Shown in pieces: positions 28,142-36,634 of a stretch of 64,000 bases of DNA (positions are counted from its first letter, which is position 1; each line of letters starts with the position of its first letter). Where the stretch lies: NCBI GenBank assembly GCA_007694095.1, contig RECI01000127.1:1-64000 (forward strand). The letters are read 5' to 3'. Source of the stretch: Balneolaceae bacterium (GTDB lineage: Bacteria > Bacteroidota > Rhodothermia > Balneolales > Balneolaceae). Made by a program: the position numbers and the translations under genes. Under the pieces are notes generated by a model that was not told the origin of the DNA, made no database searches, and worked only from the letters and a program-made list of their open reading frames with translations.

Positions 28142-29031
28142 TGAAGTGGACAGATAACATCGGCAGGGGGCTATTTGAACCGGAACGTGAAACCAGCTCC
28201 GGTGAACTCTGGTTTTTCAAATTCTTCGAACTCTTTGTGGCTGTTTACACCATCCTTTTTGTCTGGGAATGGGGATGGTACACCCAGCTTCGCAATGTGG
28301 AAGTGGTGCTTCCGCTCGGCCTGGCGAACTACATCGATGTATCTCTGTTTTTTGACCATAACCTTGCCTTGTTCAATGCAGCACTCATAACCATTCTTGT
28401 AATTCTCTGTTTTTTTAGACTCGGCCCGAAATGGCTTTATATGGTAGTGTTGATTCTGTTTCACCTGCAATATGTGATCCGTTTTTCTCAGGGTGAGATC
28501 CCCCACAGCCAGAACCTGATCGGGATGTCGGTATTTTGTTTTGCCATCGGTGCATGGTTTTTCCCCGGTGCTAAACAAATACCGCGGTTTGTAATGGGCT
28601 CCATCATTTTTTTTATTGGCCTTGGATATACTTCAGCGTTTTTTGCCAAATTGATCGGCACAGGTTTCAACTGGTACGACGGCCGGCATCTCTGGCTTTG
28701 GATCAGTGAGAAAAGCATTGATATTCTCTCCCGTGAAGGCTTTTATCATCCTAACTTGCTGCAGCAAATGGCATTAAACAGTACGGCTGTTGCATCTGTC
28801 ATTCTTTTGATCGGATGGTTTACCGAATTTATCGGTTTTACCCTGTGGTGGAAAAAAATCCGTCCTTACACCACCACCCTTCTCATCGGCATGCATTTCG
28901 GAATCACACTCACCATGAACATCCGCTTTGATGCGTTTGTGATACAGCTCATCCTTGTAGGATATCCCTGGTATAAACTTGTAGACCACTACCTTACTAC
29001 CATGCCGGATTCGGTGAGGAGGTGGGTGTAA
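28141..29031 (+). CDS. HTTM-like polytopic membrane protein (cassette A)
   Basis: A 296-aa inner-membrane protein with seven or eight hydrophobic helices. It resembles the HTTM domain (bacterial relatives of vitamin K-dependent gamma-carboxylase): a short polar N-terminus, helices rich in Phe and Trp, and SAFFAKLIGTGFNWYDG...LWLWIS in the middle. The GTG start overlaps the preceding stop codon by one base, which fixes the start and implies coupling. It has no C-terminal soluble carboxylase-like extension, so enzymatic activity is uncertain. Substrate and role are unknown. Confidence 0.65.
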   Translation: MKWTDNIGRGLFEPERETSSGELWFFKFFELFVAVYTILFVWEWGWYTQLRNVEVVLPLGLANYIDVSLFFDHNLALFNAALITILVILCFFRLGPKWLYMVVLILFHLQYVIRFSQGEIPHSQNLIGMSVFCFAIGAWFFPGAKQIPRFVMGSIIFFIGLGYTSAFFAKLIGTGFNWYDGRHLWLWISEKSIDILSREGFYHPNLLQQMALNSTAVASVILLIGWFTEFIGFTLWWKKIRPYTTTLLIGMHFGITLTMNIRFDAFVIQLILVGYPWYKLVDHYLTTMPDSVRRWV

Positions 29032-29260
29032 GCACGGGATGAAATAATAACCCGCCAAGTGAACTTTGTCCGCCTGCCGAACGTCCGTAAATCCCGACTT
29101 TGCTATTGCTATACCAAGAATACCTTTCTGCCACAGCCTGGTGCCATAGAATCCTGTCCGGTGGCCATGAAATAGAATTGAAGTTGTAATAATTACCCTC
29201 CGAACCATCACTGCTGATCCTGAATCACGTATCTCGTCCATGCACGAACCCGTATTGTCA
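29032..29260 (-). pseudogene. Remnant of an S9 (DPP-IV-type) prolyl oligopeptidase gene
   Basis: The 280-base gap between the two HTTM cassettes is not empty. Minus-strand translation of about 29030-29194 has no stop and reads PDRILWHQAVAERY, then VGIYGRSAGGQSSLGG and LLFHPVL. In the S9 peptidase family these are the segment just ahead of the nucleophile and the nucleophile elbow itself (GxSxGG). Upstream in the same frame (to about 29260) the reading is broken by stops, with only vague likeness (YGFVHGRDT). No N-terminal propeller and nothing after the elbow remain. This is about 55 residues of a protein that is normally 650-850 aa long, so it is a dead fragment. Confidence 0.8.
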
Positions 29261-29311
29261 TCTGACGAGTTTTTCGAATTACACATCTGTCACTGGTAGT
29301 GTCGGTGATCA

Positions 29312-30454
29312 TCACTTTGGAGACTCCTGAGATGAGCCCGGTTTGATGATATCAAATCGAGAGATAACTTGTGAAAGTGTTAATGATGCAAGAATAAATA
29401 CAATAAGAAAAGCGACTGAAACCACAACAACTTCGTGCAGCATTAGGTCAGACCCGGTGAGGTAAAGCTCTTTAGAACTGACATAACTCAGGAAGGAAAA
29501 GAGAATCAGTAACACCCCGGAGAGCACCCAGACAGACCGTTTTTTCGATTTTTCACCTTTTTTGCCTGTGATGCGGCGATATAACCGGAGATTGGAATCG
29601 TAAATTTCTGTCCAATTCAAAAACACGGCATATACCAGGAAATTGGGTAGAAATGCGATATTTAACATCATCATGGTAGAGAAATGAAATAGTACCGCCA
29701 GGCATAAAAACCACTTAAACCATTTTCCACTCAACACAGCAACCATGAAACCAACTTCAAACAAAACTGTGGCCCAATCGAGCAGTTCCCAAAATACGAT
29801 ATTATCAAAATTCACAAACCAGGCGGCTAGCAGTGCATCTCGTTCCCTCACAAAAAACTGGTTGAACATATGCCCCTGGGCAGCCTGTGTTGCAGGATCT
29901 AACCAGCCGCCCAGGATTTTGGGAAATCCTGCCGTAAACATCATAAAACCGATCAAAAGGGCGAGCAGTGACAGTGGCCAGCTATGTACTTCGTGTGAAA
30001 ATCCTTTCCGTGTGGAATCAACAGAAAAAGCAGCACCCCAATTGCTAAAAGCCATCACTATCGGAACCACCGCAATCAAAATTTCATGGTTCACTTTACC
30101 AATGCTAAAAATAAGCCCCTGAAGAAGTAAAATCGATATACCCGCAATTACTGAAGCCAGTTTTGTGTAATACCCGGCCAGCATTCCAGCGAGTGAGAAA
30201 AGGAGTACGGTATGCAAGATCTGAAAAACAGCATATGCCGGAAAACCGTGAAGAAGCATCATCGGTCCCGGAGGAGGGGCAAAGAAATCATCTGGCATTT
30301 CGGAAAGGAAGACAAAATGAGAGCTGCCTTGCCCCGGAATCAGAAAAAAGAGAATAAACAATGACGTGAAAATTCTCAGCAGCCCAAGTCCATCCGCAGT
30401 TACCGTAAATGATTTAAAAATCCAGTGGTCGAATCGTTTTTCACTATGTTTCAT
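29312..30454 (-). CDS. HTTM-domain membrane protein (cassette B)
   Basis: A 380-aa inner-membrane protein with about nine to ten helices. The N-terminal part is a good match to the HTTM domain: ADGLGLLRIFTSLFILFFL, then SIGKVNHEILIAVVP and FMMFTAGFPKILGGW, with ATVLFEVGFMVAVLSG later. HTTM proteins are relatives of vitamin K-dependent gamma-carboxylase, but this one ends in further helices rather than a large lumenal domain. Its ATG overlaps the stop of the upstream small gene (30451-30936) by four bases (ATGA). It is a likely paralogue of 28141-29031 and points toward it across the S9 remnant. Confidence 0.72.
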   Translation of the reverse strand: MKHSEKRFDHWIFKSFTVTADGLGLLRIFTSLFILFFLIPGQGSSHFVFLSEMPDDFFAPPPGPMMLLHGFPAYAVFQILHTVLLFSLAGMLAGYYTKLASVIAGISILLLQGLIFSIGKVNHEILIAVVPIVMAFSNWGAAFSVDSTRKGFSHEVHSWPLSLLALLIGFMMFTAGFPKILGGWLDPATQAAQGHMFNQFFVRERDALLAAWFVNFDNIVFWELLDWATVLFEVGFMVAVLSGKWFKWFLCLAVLFHFSTMMMLNIAFLPNFLVYAVFLNWTEIYDSNLRLYRRITGKKGEKSKKRSVWVLSGVLLILFSFLSYVSSKELYLTGSDLMLHEVVVVSVAFLIVFILASLTLSQVISRFDIIKPGSSQESPK

Positions 30455-30936
30455 CGGCTCGCAAAACTGATAGTTGTTCGCTGCAATTCCTTCACCGAAT
30501 CCCTCACGGCTCCCAAATCAGCAATAGAATAAAACTCCATCAAACTAACAACATCCATACTCACCAACTCACCACCAGCCATCAACGCAGCCTGCCTTTC
30601 AAGCCAACGTACGGTTTGCGGAGTGAATGATTCAATTCCGGCACTATCACTGAAATGGGTACGCATAAATCCCGGCACCTGCGAAAGTGGAATTTCGGGG
30701 AACAACTCACGGGGCTGTAGAATCATTGGCTCTTCAGAATCCACAGTAAACACTTCAAATCGTGTTTGTGCAATTTCAAATCCTCCCTCATAAACATAGA
30801 CGTTTTTGAATCCGGGAAAAACAAAGGCCGGCCAGGGTTCGCTGTGGTAAAAACCAATAATACCTACAATCCCATACTGAATAGGCAACCATATCAACAC
30901 GGCTATGAAAAATTTTTTAACGGTTTGTTTACTCAT
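30451..30936 (-). CDS. Small single-helix membrane protein, partner of an HTTM protein (cassette B)
   Basis: Function unknown. The 161-aa product has an N-terminal helix (about 8-27, FFIAVLIWLPIQYGIVGIIG), then SEPWPAFVFPGFK, then a soluble domain of about 120 residues that is helical toward the end (ALMAGGELVSMDVVSLMEF). The plan is that of the cassette A gene at 27638-28141: one helix, an aromatic W-P-F/Y-P-F motif on the outer side, then a soluble tail. Its stop overlaps the start of the HTTM gene. The pairing in both cassettes suggests that the small protein and the HTTM protein act as one unit. Confidence 0.62.
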   Translation of the reverse strand: MSKQTVKKFFIAVLIWLPIQYGIVGIIGFYHSEPWPAFVFPGFKNVYVYEGGFEIAQTRFEVFTVDSEEPMILQPRELFPEIPLSQVPGFMRTHFSDSAGIESFTPQTVRWLERQAALMAGGELVSMDVVSLMEFYSIADLGAVRDSVKELQRTTISFASR

Positions 30937-31056
30937 CTTTTAATGTAACATGCTGAACTCAAAGCAATGGTAATTCATTTTCGTTTGGACTCAGGCTAAA
31001 TTATTATCTTCTTTTGGCAAATTGAAATCTTCCGTTGTATCAAACAAGTTCCTCTG

Positions 31057-32163
31057 ATGAGAAAAGTACTTCATTACAAAACCAATTACCTCAACAAATC
31101 GGAGACCTTTATCGACCGGCTTGTGCGAAACCACCATGAATTTGAACCGGTAATCTTGTGCTGTCAAAAACTTGATTTTACGGATGATCTGAATATTCAT
31201 GAACTCCCAAAATATGGTTTAGAGTCCGTGTTTAACCGGGCAGCTTTCCATCTGAATTTTTCTTTACCCTGGTTTAAAAAATTAATTCAACATGAAAAAC
31301 CTGCTTTGATTCATGCCCATTTCGGGTACGATTCTTACAAACTACTATCCATTTCGCGGGAAACCGATATTCCGCTGATCACAAGTTTCTATGGTTCGGA
31401 TGTATCCCGGCTGCCAACAGAATGGGGATGGAATTCACGGTATCGCAGGCTTGCAGAATTTGGTGCTGCTTTTATTGCGGCATCCGATTACATGAAATCA
31501 CAACTGGTTCGGCTCGGTTTTCCGGAGAGAAAGATCCATGTTGTACGTTTCGGGCTGAATGTAGCTGAACTGGATTTTTTTGATGGGAACCGGGATACAT
31601 CAGCAGTCATGATGGTTGGCCGCCTGGTTGAAAAAAAAGGGTTCGAATATGGAATTAAAGCCGCTTCAAAATTGATAAAAAAAGGCAGCCAAATCAGACT
31701 AAATATATATGGCGACGGCCCGTTAATGGAATCATTACAGGACCTTGTAATGCAGCTTGAAACAGAAGAGGCGATCTGGTTTCACGGTTTTCAGCCAATC
31801 GAAACAATCGTGCGGGCACATCACCAGCACACCCTACTGCTGGCGCCAAGTGTTACGGCAACAGACGGGGACATGGAGGGTTTGCCCAACACCATACTCG
31901 AAGCGATGGCAAAGGGAACCCTTATTGTAGCGAGCCGGCATGCTGCCATCCCTGAGGCTGTAATTCACGGTAGTACCGGTTTTCTAACGGATGAGAAGGA
32001 TGTTGATGGTATCGCAAAAACCTTAGAATCAGTACTGGACAAACGATCCGATATGGACAGCATCAGGAAACAGGCCAGGAAAACGATTGAAAGAGATTAC
32101 AACATTCAGAAAATGGTAGCAGATGTAGAGAATATATACAAAACAACGCTCCCGGGAAGTTAG
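31057..32163 (+). CDS. Glycosyltransferase family 4-type enzyme
   Basis: Cytosolic or membrane-associated retaining glycosyltransferase of the GT-B fold, 368 aa. The N-terminal domain has LIHAHFGYDS and TSFYGSDVSRLP; the C-terminal domain has the nucleotide-sugar site VGRLVEKKGFEYGIKA and the E-x7-E region DMEGLPNTILEAMAKG. It probably adds a sugar to a lipid-linked surface glycan, since a Wzx-type flippase and two more transferases follow on the other strand. The TAG stop overlaps the TAA stop of the converging flippase gene (TTAG, 32160-32163). Sugar donor and acceptor cannot be told. Confidence 0.88.
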   Translation: MRKVLHYKTNYLNKSETFIDRLVRNHHEFEPVILCCQKLDFTDDLNIHELPKYGLESVFNRAAFHLNFSLPWFKKLIQHEKPALIHAHFGYDSYKLLSISRETDIPLITSFYGSDVSRLPTEWGWNSRYRRLAEFGAAFIAASDYMKSQLVRLGFPERKIHVVRFGLNVAELDFFDGNRDTSAVMMVGRLVEKKGFEYGIKAASKLIKKGSQIRLNIYGDGPLMESLQDLVMQLETEEAIWFHGFQPIETIVRAHHQHTLLLAPSVTATDGDMEGLPNTILEAMAKGTLIVASRHAAIPEAVIHGSTGFLTDEKDVDGIAKTLESVLDKRSDMDSIRKQARKTIERDYNIQKMVADVENIYKTTLPGS

Positions 32164-33689
32164 GAAACGATCTTAGATGAGAGAAACCTGAGCATCAGCC
32201 AATCTTTGAATTGCCGCCAGTCTTTGCGAGTGATTACCCTTAATGTGGTTCCTGTAATAGAAAACAGGATGAGGTACACGATCAATGAATAGATCAAACC
32301 AATCAGCACACTCTCTTCTGCAATAAAAAAGTAACGGCTGTACCATACCGGCAATGCCGTGATACCTGCAATGGTAATCAACTTCAGATAAAAAGGAAAC
32401 GGCAGTACCTTGCTCACCGGCAGCTCCATATGCCCGCTGATACGCCGCAACGTGATCCACCAATTATAGAAATTTGCAATAAACGTACCCGCTGCCGTTC
32501 CGATAATACCATACATCAATGTGAGCGGAATACTCAGGATGATATTGGCAGCGACGAGGTTCAGACTCAGATAAAAAACGCCTTTGGTATCCCCATAGGC
32601 CTGAAGAATACTGCCATAATTGGTGATTCTGAGCAACACGATAAGGTTATATATCATAAATGGCGCTACTGAATTCCGGTAGTCTGTATCTTCGGTTTCG
32701 GCAACAAGCGCGATCAAATCGGATGCTATGATGATCGAAGCAATAGTAAGCGGAACCACAAGAAGGCTCACTTTTTGAATTCCCTTGTACCAAAGCTGAA
32801 CCAGTTCCTCTCTTTTGCCTTCCAGTTGATAGGCCACATACCGGCTTATCAGCACTGATCCCACAGCGAATGGTATCACCCTGATTATTGGTACCTCCTG
32901 TGCGCCAACTGTGTATTCGGCATAAGCTGTTGCCGGCAGTAGTACAGAAACAACAAACTTATCGGTATACCGGTTAATTTTGTTCACAAGCGAGGACAAC
33001 CCAAGAGGAATGGCAAAGTTGAATTGTTGCCTGAGGGTAATTTTTGAATCGGATAATTTACCCTCCGGCAATACCAGTTTCATCCAAATTAAAGAGCCTA
33101 TAAGCCGAATAACCGCATAGGCAAGCATTCCGTATATGGCGATTTCAAGGTCATAACCGAGCGCTAGCGGACCGACCAAAAAAACAACTATCATAAGGCT
33201 GGTAGCCATCTCATACCAGGCCGATTCTTTCTGCCGGTCAATAGCTAATAAAATATTAGAAACCGGCCAAGTTGGGATCTCCAGCAATGCAATAAGTGCC
33301 ATCACCGGCAAAAGGTGCTGTACTGTGGTAATACTCTGAGCATCCCACTCCGGCAGAAGTGAAGGAACAAGTGCTGAAATAAAAAGGATAAAAGCCGCCG
33401 CTACAAGGGCGGTTGCCAGAAGTACAAAAGTGGTTTGAAGAACGAATCCCTTCCTGGCAGAACCCGCCACTCTCTCGAAGAAATAGAAAACACTGTCAGG
33501 GAATCCAAGAGTAGCAAGATTGCGCGCCACTTCATGAATCATAAGCAGGTAGCCGATAATCGCAAAATCTGTTTTAGAGAGAATGCGTATTATGGCAATA
33601 ACGATGGCAAGATCAATAACCGTGGTAACAATTCGTGCAAAAACAACAACTCCCGCCTTACCGGTAAGATTTCGGGATTTATCAGGCAT
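32160..33689 (-). CDS. Wzx-like polysaccharide flippase (MATE/MVF-type)
   Basis: Inner-membrane protein of 509 aa with about 12-14 helices in the style of polysaccharide flippases (oligosaccharidyl-lipid flippase family). It starts SRNLTGKAGVVVFARIVTTVIDLAIVI and has LRQQFNFAIPLGLSSLVNKINRYTDKFVVS in the middle, both typical. It should turn lipid-linked glycan units from the inner to the outer leaflet. The start codon lies 8 bases inside the end of the upstream glycosyltransferase gene, so the two are coupled. No Wzy polymerase is visible nearby. Confidence 0.87.
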   Translation of the reverse strand: MPDKSRNLTGKAGVVVFARIVTTVIDLAIVIAIIRILSKTDFAIIGYLLMIHEVARNLATLGFPDSVFYFFERVAGSARKGFVLQTTFVLLATALVAAAFILFISALVPSLLPEWDAQSITTVQHLLPVMALIALLEIPTWPVSNILLAIDRQKESAWYEMATSLMIVVFLVGPLALGYDLEIAIYGMLAYAVIRLIGSLIWMKLVLPEGKLSDSKITLRQQFNFAIPLGLSSLVNKINRYTDKFVVSVLLPATAYAEYTVGAQEVPIIRVIPFAVGSVLISRYVAYQLEGKREELVQLWYKGIQKVSLLVVPLTIASIIIASDLIALVAETEDTDYRNSVAPFMIYNLIVLLRITNYGSILQAYGDTKGVFYLSLNLVAANIILSIPLTLMYGIIGTAAGTFIANFYNWWITLRRISGHMELPVSKVLPFPFYLKLITIAGITALPVWYSRYFFIAEESVLIGLIYSLIVYLILFSITGTTLRVITRKDWRQFKDWLMLRFLSSKIVS

Positions 33690-34974
33690 CGGTTGTCAGA
33701 TCATCAAATATGGCTGCCAGCTTGCGGGTGGTATATTCTGATTCATATATACCCCGGTCTGGGATATCTTTTTCAACTGATAAAAGACTAGGCTCATTAT
33801 TCTTTTTTGCCATAGCATAAGAGATCAGTATTTCAGCAATTTCAGCAGTATTTTCAGGATGAACCTGAATACCGGCTTTGCTTCTCATGATAATTTCACC
33901 AACCTCCGGATTCGATACAATACTAAAAATGGAAACTTCAACAGATAAATAATCCCATAATTTAGCAGGAATAACATCTTCACGATCCGCATTTGTACTT
34001 AACAGTAAAATATCTGCACTTTTTAGAACCGGGACCATCTCTTCTGGTACAACAGGTTCATGAAAGATAAAAATATGATTTAGATCAGCTTTGTTAATAT
34101 GATTAGCACATACGGGATCTGGTTTCCCAAAACTGTGGATCCGAATGTAATTTAATGCTTCCGGATATGTGGATTTCACTCTAATTAATGCGTCTGTTAC
34201 TGGTTTTGCAGGACTTAGCCTTCGGAAACGCCCAAAGAAGATTATGTTTAATTTTTTGGGATCCGGTTTTACATTCCATTTCCTTTCAGGATTCGATCCA
34301 ATAATGGTATTGTCGAATGAATTATAAATAGTTTCAGTTTTGCTGGTAATATCATGATAATATTGACAATATTTATTTCTGGTCATCTCTGAGGTAAATA
34401 TAATCCGGTCGGCAGCTGTGATAATACGTTTTTCCACTTTCTTGTCCCATTTTGAGGAAAATGCAGACCTGGCCCTGAGGTTGATGTTTGATACTGTCCA
34501 TGGATCGCGAAAATCCGCAACAAACGGTTTTTTCAGATCTCTGGCAATTTTCTCACCGAGCCATAAACCCGACCATGGATCTCCGGTAGCCCAAATAATA
34601 TCCGGCTCCTTTTTTTTTATCACCGGATAAATTGAGTTGTATTTGGCCTTAAAAAGGTATATCCATGCATCCAGGGGTGTTTGTTTGTCAATCCAATTTA
34701 TCATGTAGTCAGATAAGCTGTTTTTTTTAACGGATTTATCTGAATTTGATATTATTGAACCGGTACGATCAAACGGTGTATTTATCTCAACAATGGTGAT
34801 TTTTTGGAGTAAATCTTTTTCTTTCCGGGTCAACATACTTCCGGGATTCCCAATAGTCAAAACAACTGGCTGGTATCCGAATTTCTGGAGGTGTATTGCA
34901 AATTTGAAAGGTCTTAATGCCCCTACCCTTCTTCTTGGTATAAAATAAGGGGCAACCATCAGCACCGTTTTCAT
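33682..34974 (-). CDS. Glycosyltransferase (GT4-like, Wzx-linked)
   Basis: A GT-B-type glycosyltransferase of 430 aa. The N-terminus MKTVLMVAPYFIPRRRVGALRPFKFAIHL is typical of GT4 members that open with a GxR-containing loop. IWATGDPWSGLWLGEKIARDLKKPFVADFRDPW is the usual acceptor-side region. Near residue 240 LNIIFFGRFRRLSPAK begins the donor-binding domain. The ORF track starts at a TTG (34986); the ATG at 34974 is the better start. It overlaps the flippase gene and is probably in one transcript with it. The product of the cluster is likely a surface polysaccharide, but its composition cannot be inferred. Confidence 0.82.
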   Translation of the reverse strand: MKTVLMVAPYFIPRRRVGALRPFKFAIHLQKFGYQPVVLTIGNPGSMLTRKEKDLLQKITIVEINTPFDRTGSIISNSDKSVKKNSLSDYMINWIDKQTPLDAWIYLFKAKYNSIYPVIKKKEPDIIWATGDPWSGLWLGEKIARDLKKPFVADFRDPWTVSNINLRARSAFSSKWDKKVEKRIITAADRIIFTSEMTRNKYCQYYHDITSKTETIYNSFDNTIIGSNPERKWNVKPDPKKLNIIFFGRFRRLSPAKPVTDALIRVKSTYPEALNYIRIHSFGKPDPVCANHINKADLNHIFIFHEPVVPEEMVPVLKSADILLLSTNADREDVIPAKLWDYLSVEVSIFSIVSNPEVGEIIMRSKAGIQVHPENTAEIAEILISYAMAKKNNEPSLLSVEKDIPDRGIYESEYTTRKLAAIFDDLTTDA

Positions 34975-35029
34975 AACATCTTTCAAAAAGAATTGAGTAA
35001 GGAATTACTGTGGCAAAGTATTATTAATC

Positions 35030-36025
35030 TTAATCAAAAGCAGGGATTTTTTTCTTCTGATTTAATTTTTGCCAGGTTCTTTCTGAAAAGTCTCTGAGGT
35101 ATTTTTTTTGATGCATCCAGCCAAAATGAAGACAGTATGGGGTAACATACATATAGTCTCCCTTTCCAGGCATGTATGTAATCAATTTCAATAGTATTTT
35201 TTGAAGCCATTTAGATTTCAATCCTTTCAAATCATAAACAAACCGATCACTATATAACAAATAACTGATGTTATTAAAATTTTCATCATGAATGGTAAAT
35301 GAGTCGATATAATCGAGTTGCGGGCTATGATAACCATTCAGCCATGGATATACCTGTAATTTCAATCTAGACATTGCCATCGAAAGACTCCATTCACAAC
35401 TTTCATCATTTCTGCCAGATTCTTCTTTTCTACTTCTGAAGTGGGTGAAATTTTTATCCTCAAAAAATTTCTTTGCTTCCTCGCATACATTTTCTGCCAG
35501 TTTAGCATCAGAAATATAAATCATTCCTGCCTGTACACGGCTAAGATACGTTAGGTTAAATCTTTTTAAGGTACGTTGTCTTTTGAATAACAGAATATCA
35601 ACAAGTACAGAAAGACCCTTCGATGATCCAAAAAACAAGTCTGCTTTTTGGTTACCAGTAATGGTGAAGCCATAACATGCAAATGAACACCAAAGAGCAT
35701 CCGGATTCTTGCACCAGATAGTATCAGAATCAATGATAATGTTTCTTTCGAAAGGGAGAAATTGATGCAGATTATGTTTGAACCCGTTAATGGATTGATT
35801 TTCATGTGGGAGCAGGAATATGTAATCAAATTCTTTTTCAATGGCATTTTCCTCCAGTAGCATTTTATGCTCGTGAGAACAAAAAAGAACTACGCGCCGG
35901 CTTGCATCATACCTGCGAAGTGTTGTAACACTTGCAAGGGCATTCAGCAAGTATTTTTTATCACCATATGTAAAATATATATAACCTTCGGAAGCTAATT
36001 TTGCACCATTGAAATTGAAGTTCAT
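35030..36025 (-). CDS. GT-A-type (GT8-like) nucleotide-sugar transferase
   Basis: A 331-aa protein with the layout of a GT-A fold transferase: an opening beta strand GYIYFTYGDKKYLLNALASVTTLRRYD, the metal-binding DxD as IIIDSDTIW (D99, D101), and QAGMIYISDAKLAENV further on. Similar proteins are found in the glycogenin/GT8-like superfamily. The C-terminal half is less conserved and contains aromatic clusters (YPWLNGYHSPQLDYID, CLHFGWMHQKKYL). It may work with the upstream-lying glycan genes. It starts 9 bases after the MlaC stop on the same strand. Confidence 0.7.
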   Translation of the reverse strand: MNFNFNGAKLASEGYIYFTYGDKKYLLNALASVTTLRRYDASRRVVLFCSHEHKMLLEENAIEKEFDYIFLLPHENQSINGFKHNLHQFLPFERNIIIDSDTIWCKNPDALWCSFACYGFTITGNQKADLFFGSSKGLSVLVDILLFKRQRTLKRFNLTYLSRVQAGMIYISDAKLAENVCEEAKKFFEDKNFTHFRSRKEESGRNDESCEWSLSMAMSRLKLQVYPWLNGYHSPQLDYIDSFTIHDENFNNISYLLYSDRFVYDLKGLKSKWLQKILLKLITYMPGKGDYMYVTPYCLHFGWMHQKKYLRDFSERTWQKLNQKKKIPAFD

Positions 36026-36034
36026 TCAAGCAAA

Positions 36035-36628
36035 TTAAGTTGTGGACCGAGCTGCACGTCGTCGTAAACTTTGTAATAAGGCATCAAAACCACGCTGACG
36101 TATTATACTTTGAAATTGTCTGTTATAGGATTCTGCAGTTGAAACATCATCAATGGTCATGTCGATGATCATCCATTCATTGCCTTTTCTTTCAAGATTA
36201 TAATCTACCGGAGTTCTGACGTTTTCAAGTTCTGCTATGGTTTTAACGATTGCCTTATTACCATTCACAGTAATTTCTTCATAGGTAACATCGGCGCGGT
36301 AAATATCCAGCCTGTTCAGTGAGTTATCCCGAATAATAGTAGCAAATAATGATACAAATTCTTCCTGTTGCTCAGCAGAAATTTCATGATATGTATTTCC
36401 CAGGGCAAATTCAGCCATTGCCTGATAATCAATAATATCATTGATGATATCTTTTAGCTGGTCGCGTTGCTCCTGGGTATATTCGGTACCCGACGGCCCG
36501 AGAAGTTCTTTTATTTCATCGTCCCTATCCTGAAGCATTCTCCTGATTTCGTCGTATGCTGCCTGGGATGAAATGGAAGGTGCGAGCCAAAAGATGATGC
36601 AAATTATAAAAAATATTGGTTTTAACAT
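36035..36628 (-). CDS. mlaC: MlaC/Ttg2D-like periplasmic phospholipid-binding protein
   Basis: Periplasmic carrier of the Mla lipid-transport pathway type. The 197-aa product has a signal peptide (MLKPIFFIICIIFWLAPSISS). The body matches the MlaC family: IDYQAMAEFALGNTYHEISAEQQEEFVSLFA, then ITVNGNKAIVKTIAE, and NLERKGNEWMIIDMTIDDVS. No MlaE/F/D or MlaA gene is nearby; instead it follows a TolC gene by six bases, so it may work with an exporter encoded elsewhere. Loss of Mla partners from this locus is common in related groups, but I cannot check that here. Confidence 0.85.
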   Translation of the reverse strand: MLKPIFFIICIIFWLAPSISSQAAYDEIRRMLQDRDDEIKELLGPSGTEYTQEQRDQLKDIINDIIDYQAMAEFALGNTYHEISAEQQEEFVSLFATIIRDNSLNRLDIYRADVTYEEITVNGNKAIVKTIAELENVRTPVDYNLERKGNEWMIIDMTIDDVSTAESYNRQFQSIIRQRGFDALLQSLRRRAARSTT

Positions 36629-36634
36629 ATCAAA

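Noticed and set aside
28774-29286. 170-aa minus-strand ORF across the end of the HTTM-like gene
   Set aside because: It runs antisense to a clear membrane protein gene and is in a different frame from the S9 peptidase remnant, which explains the gap better.
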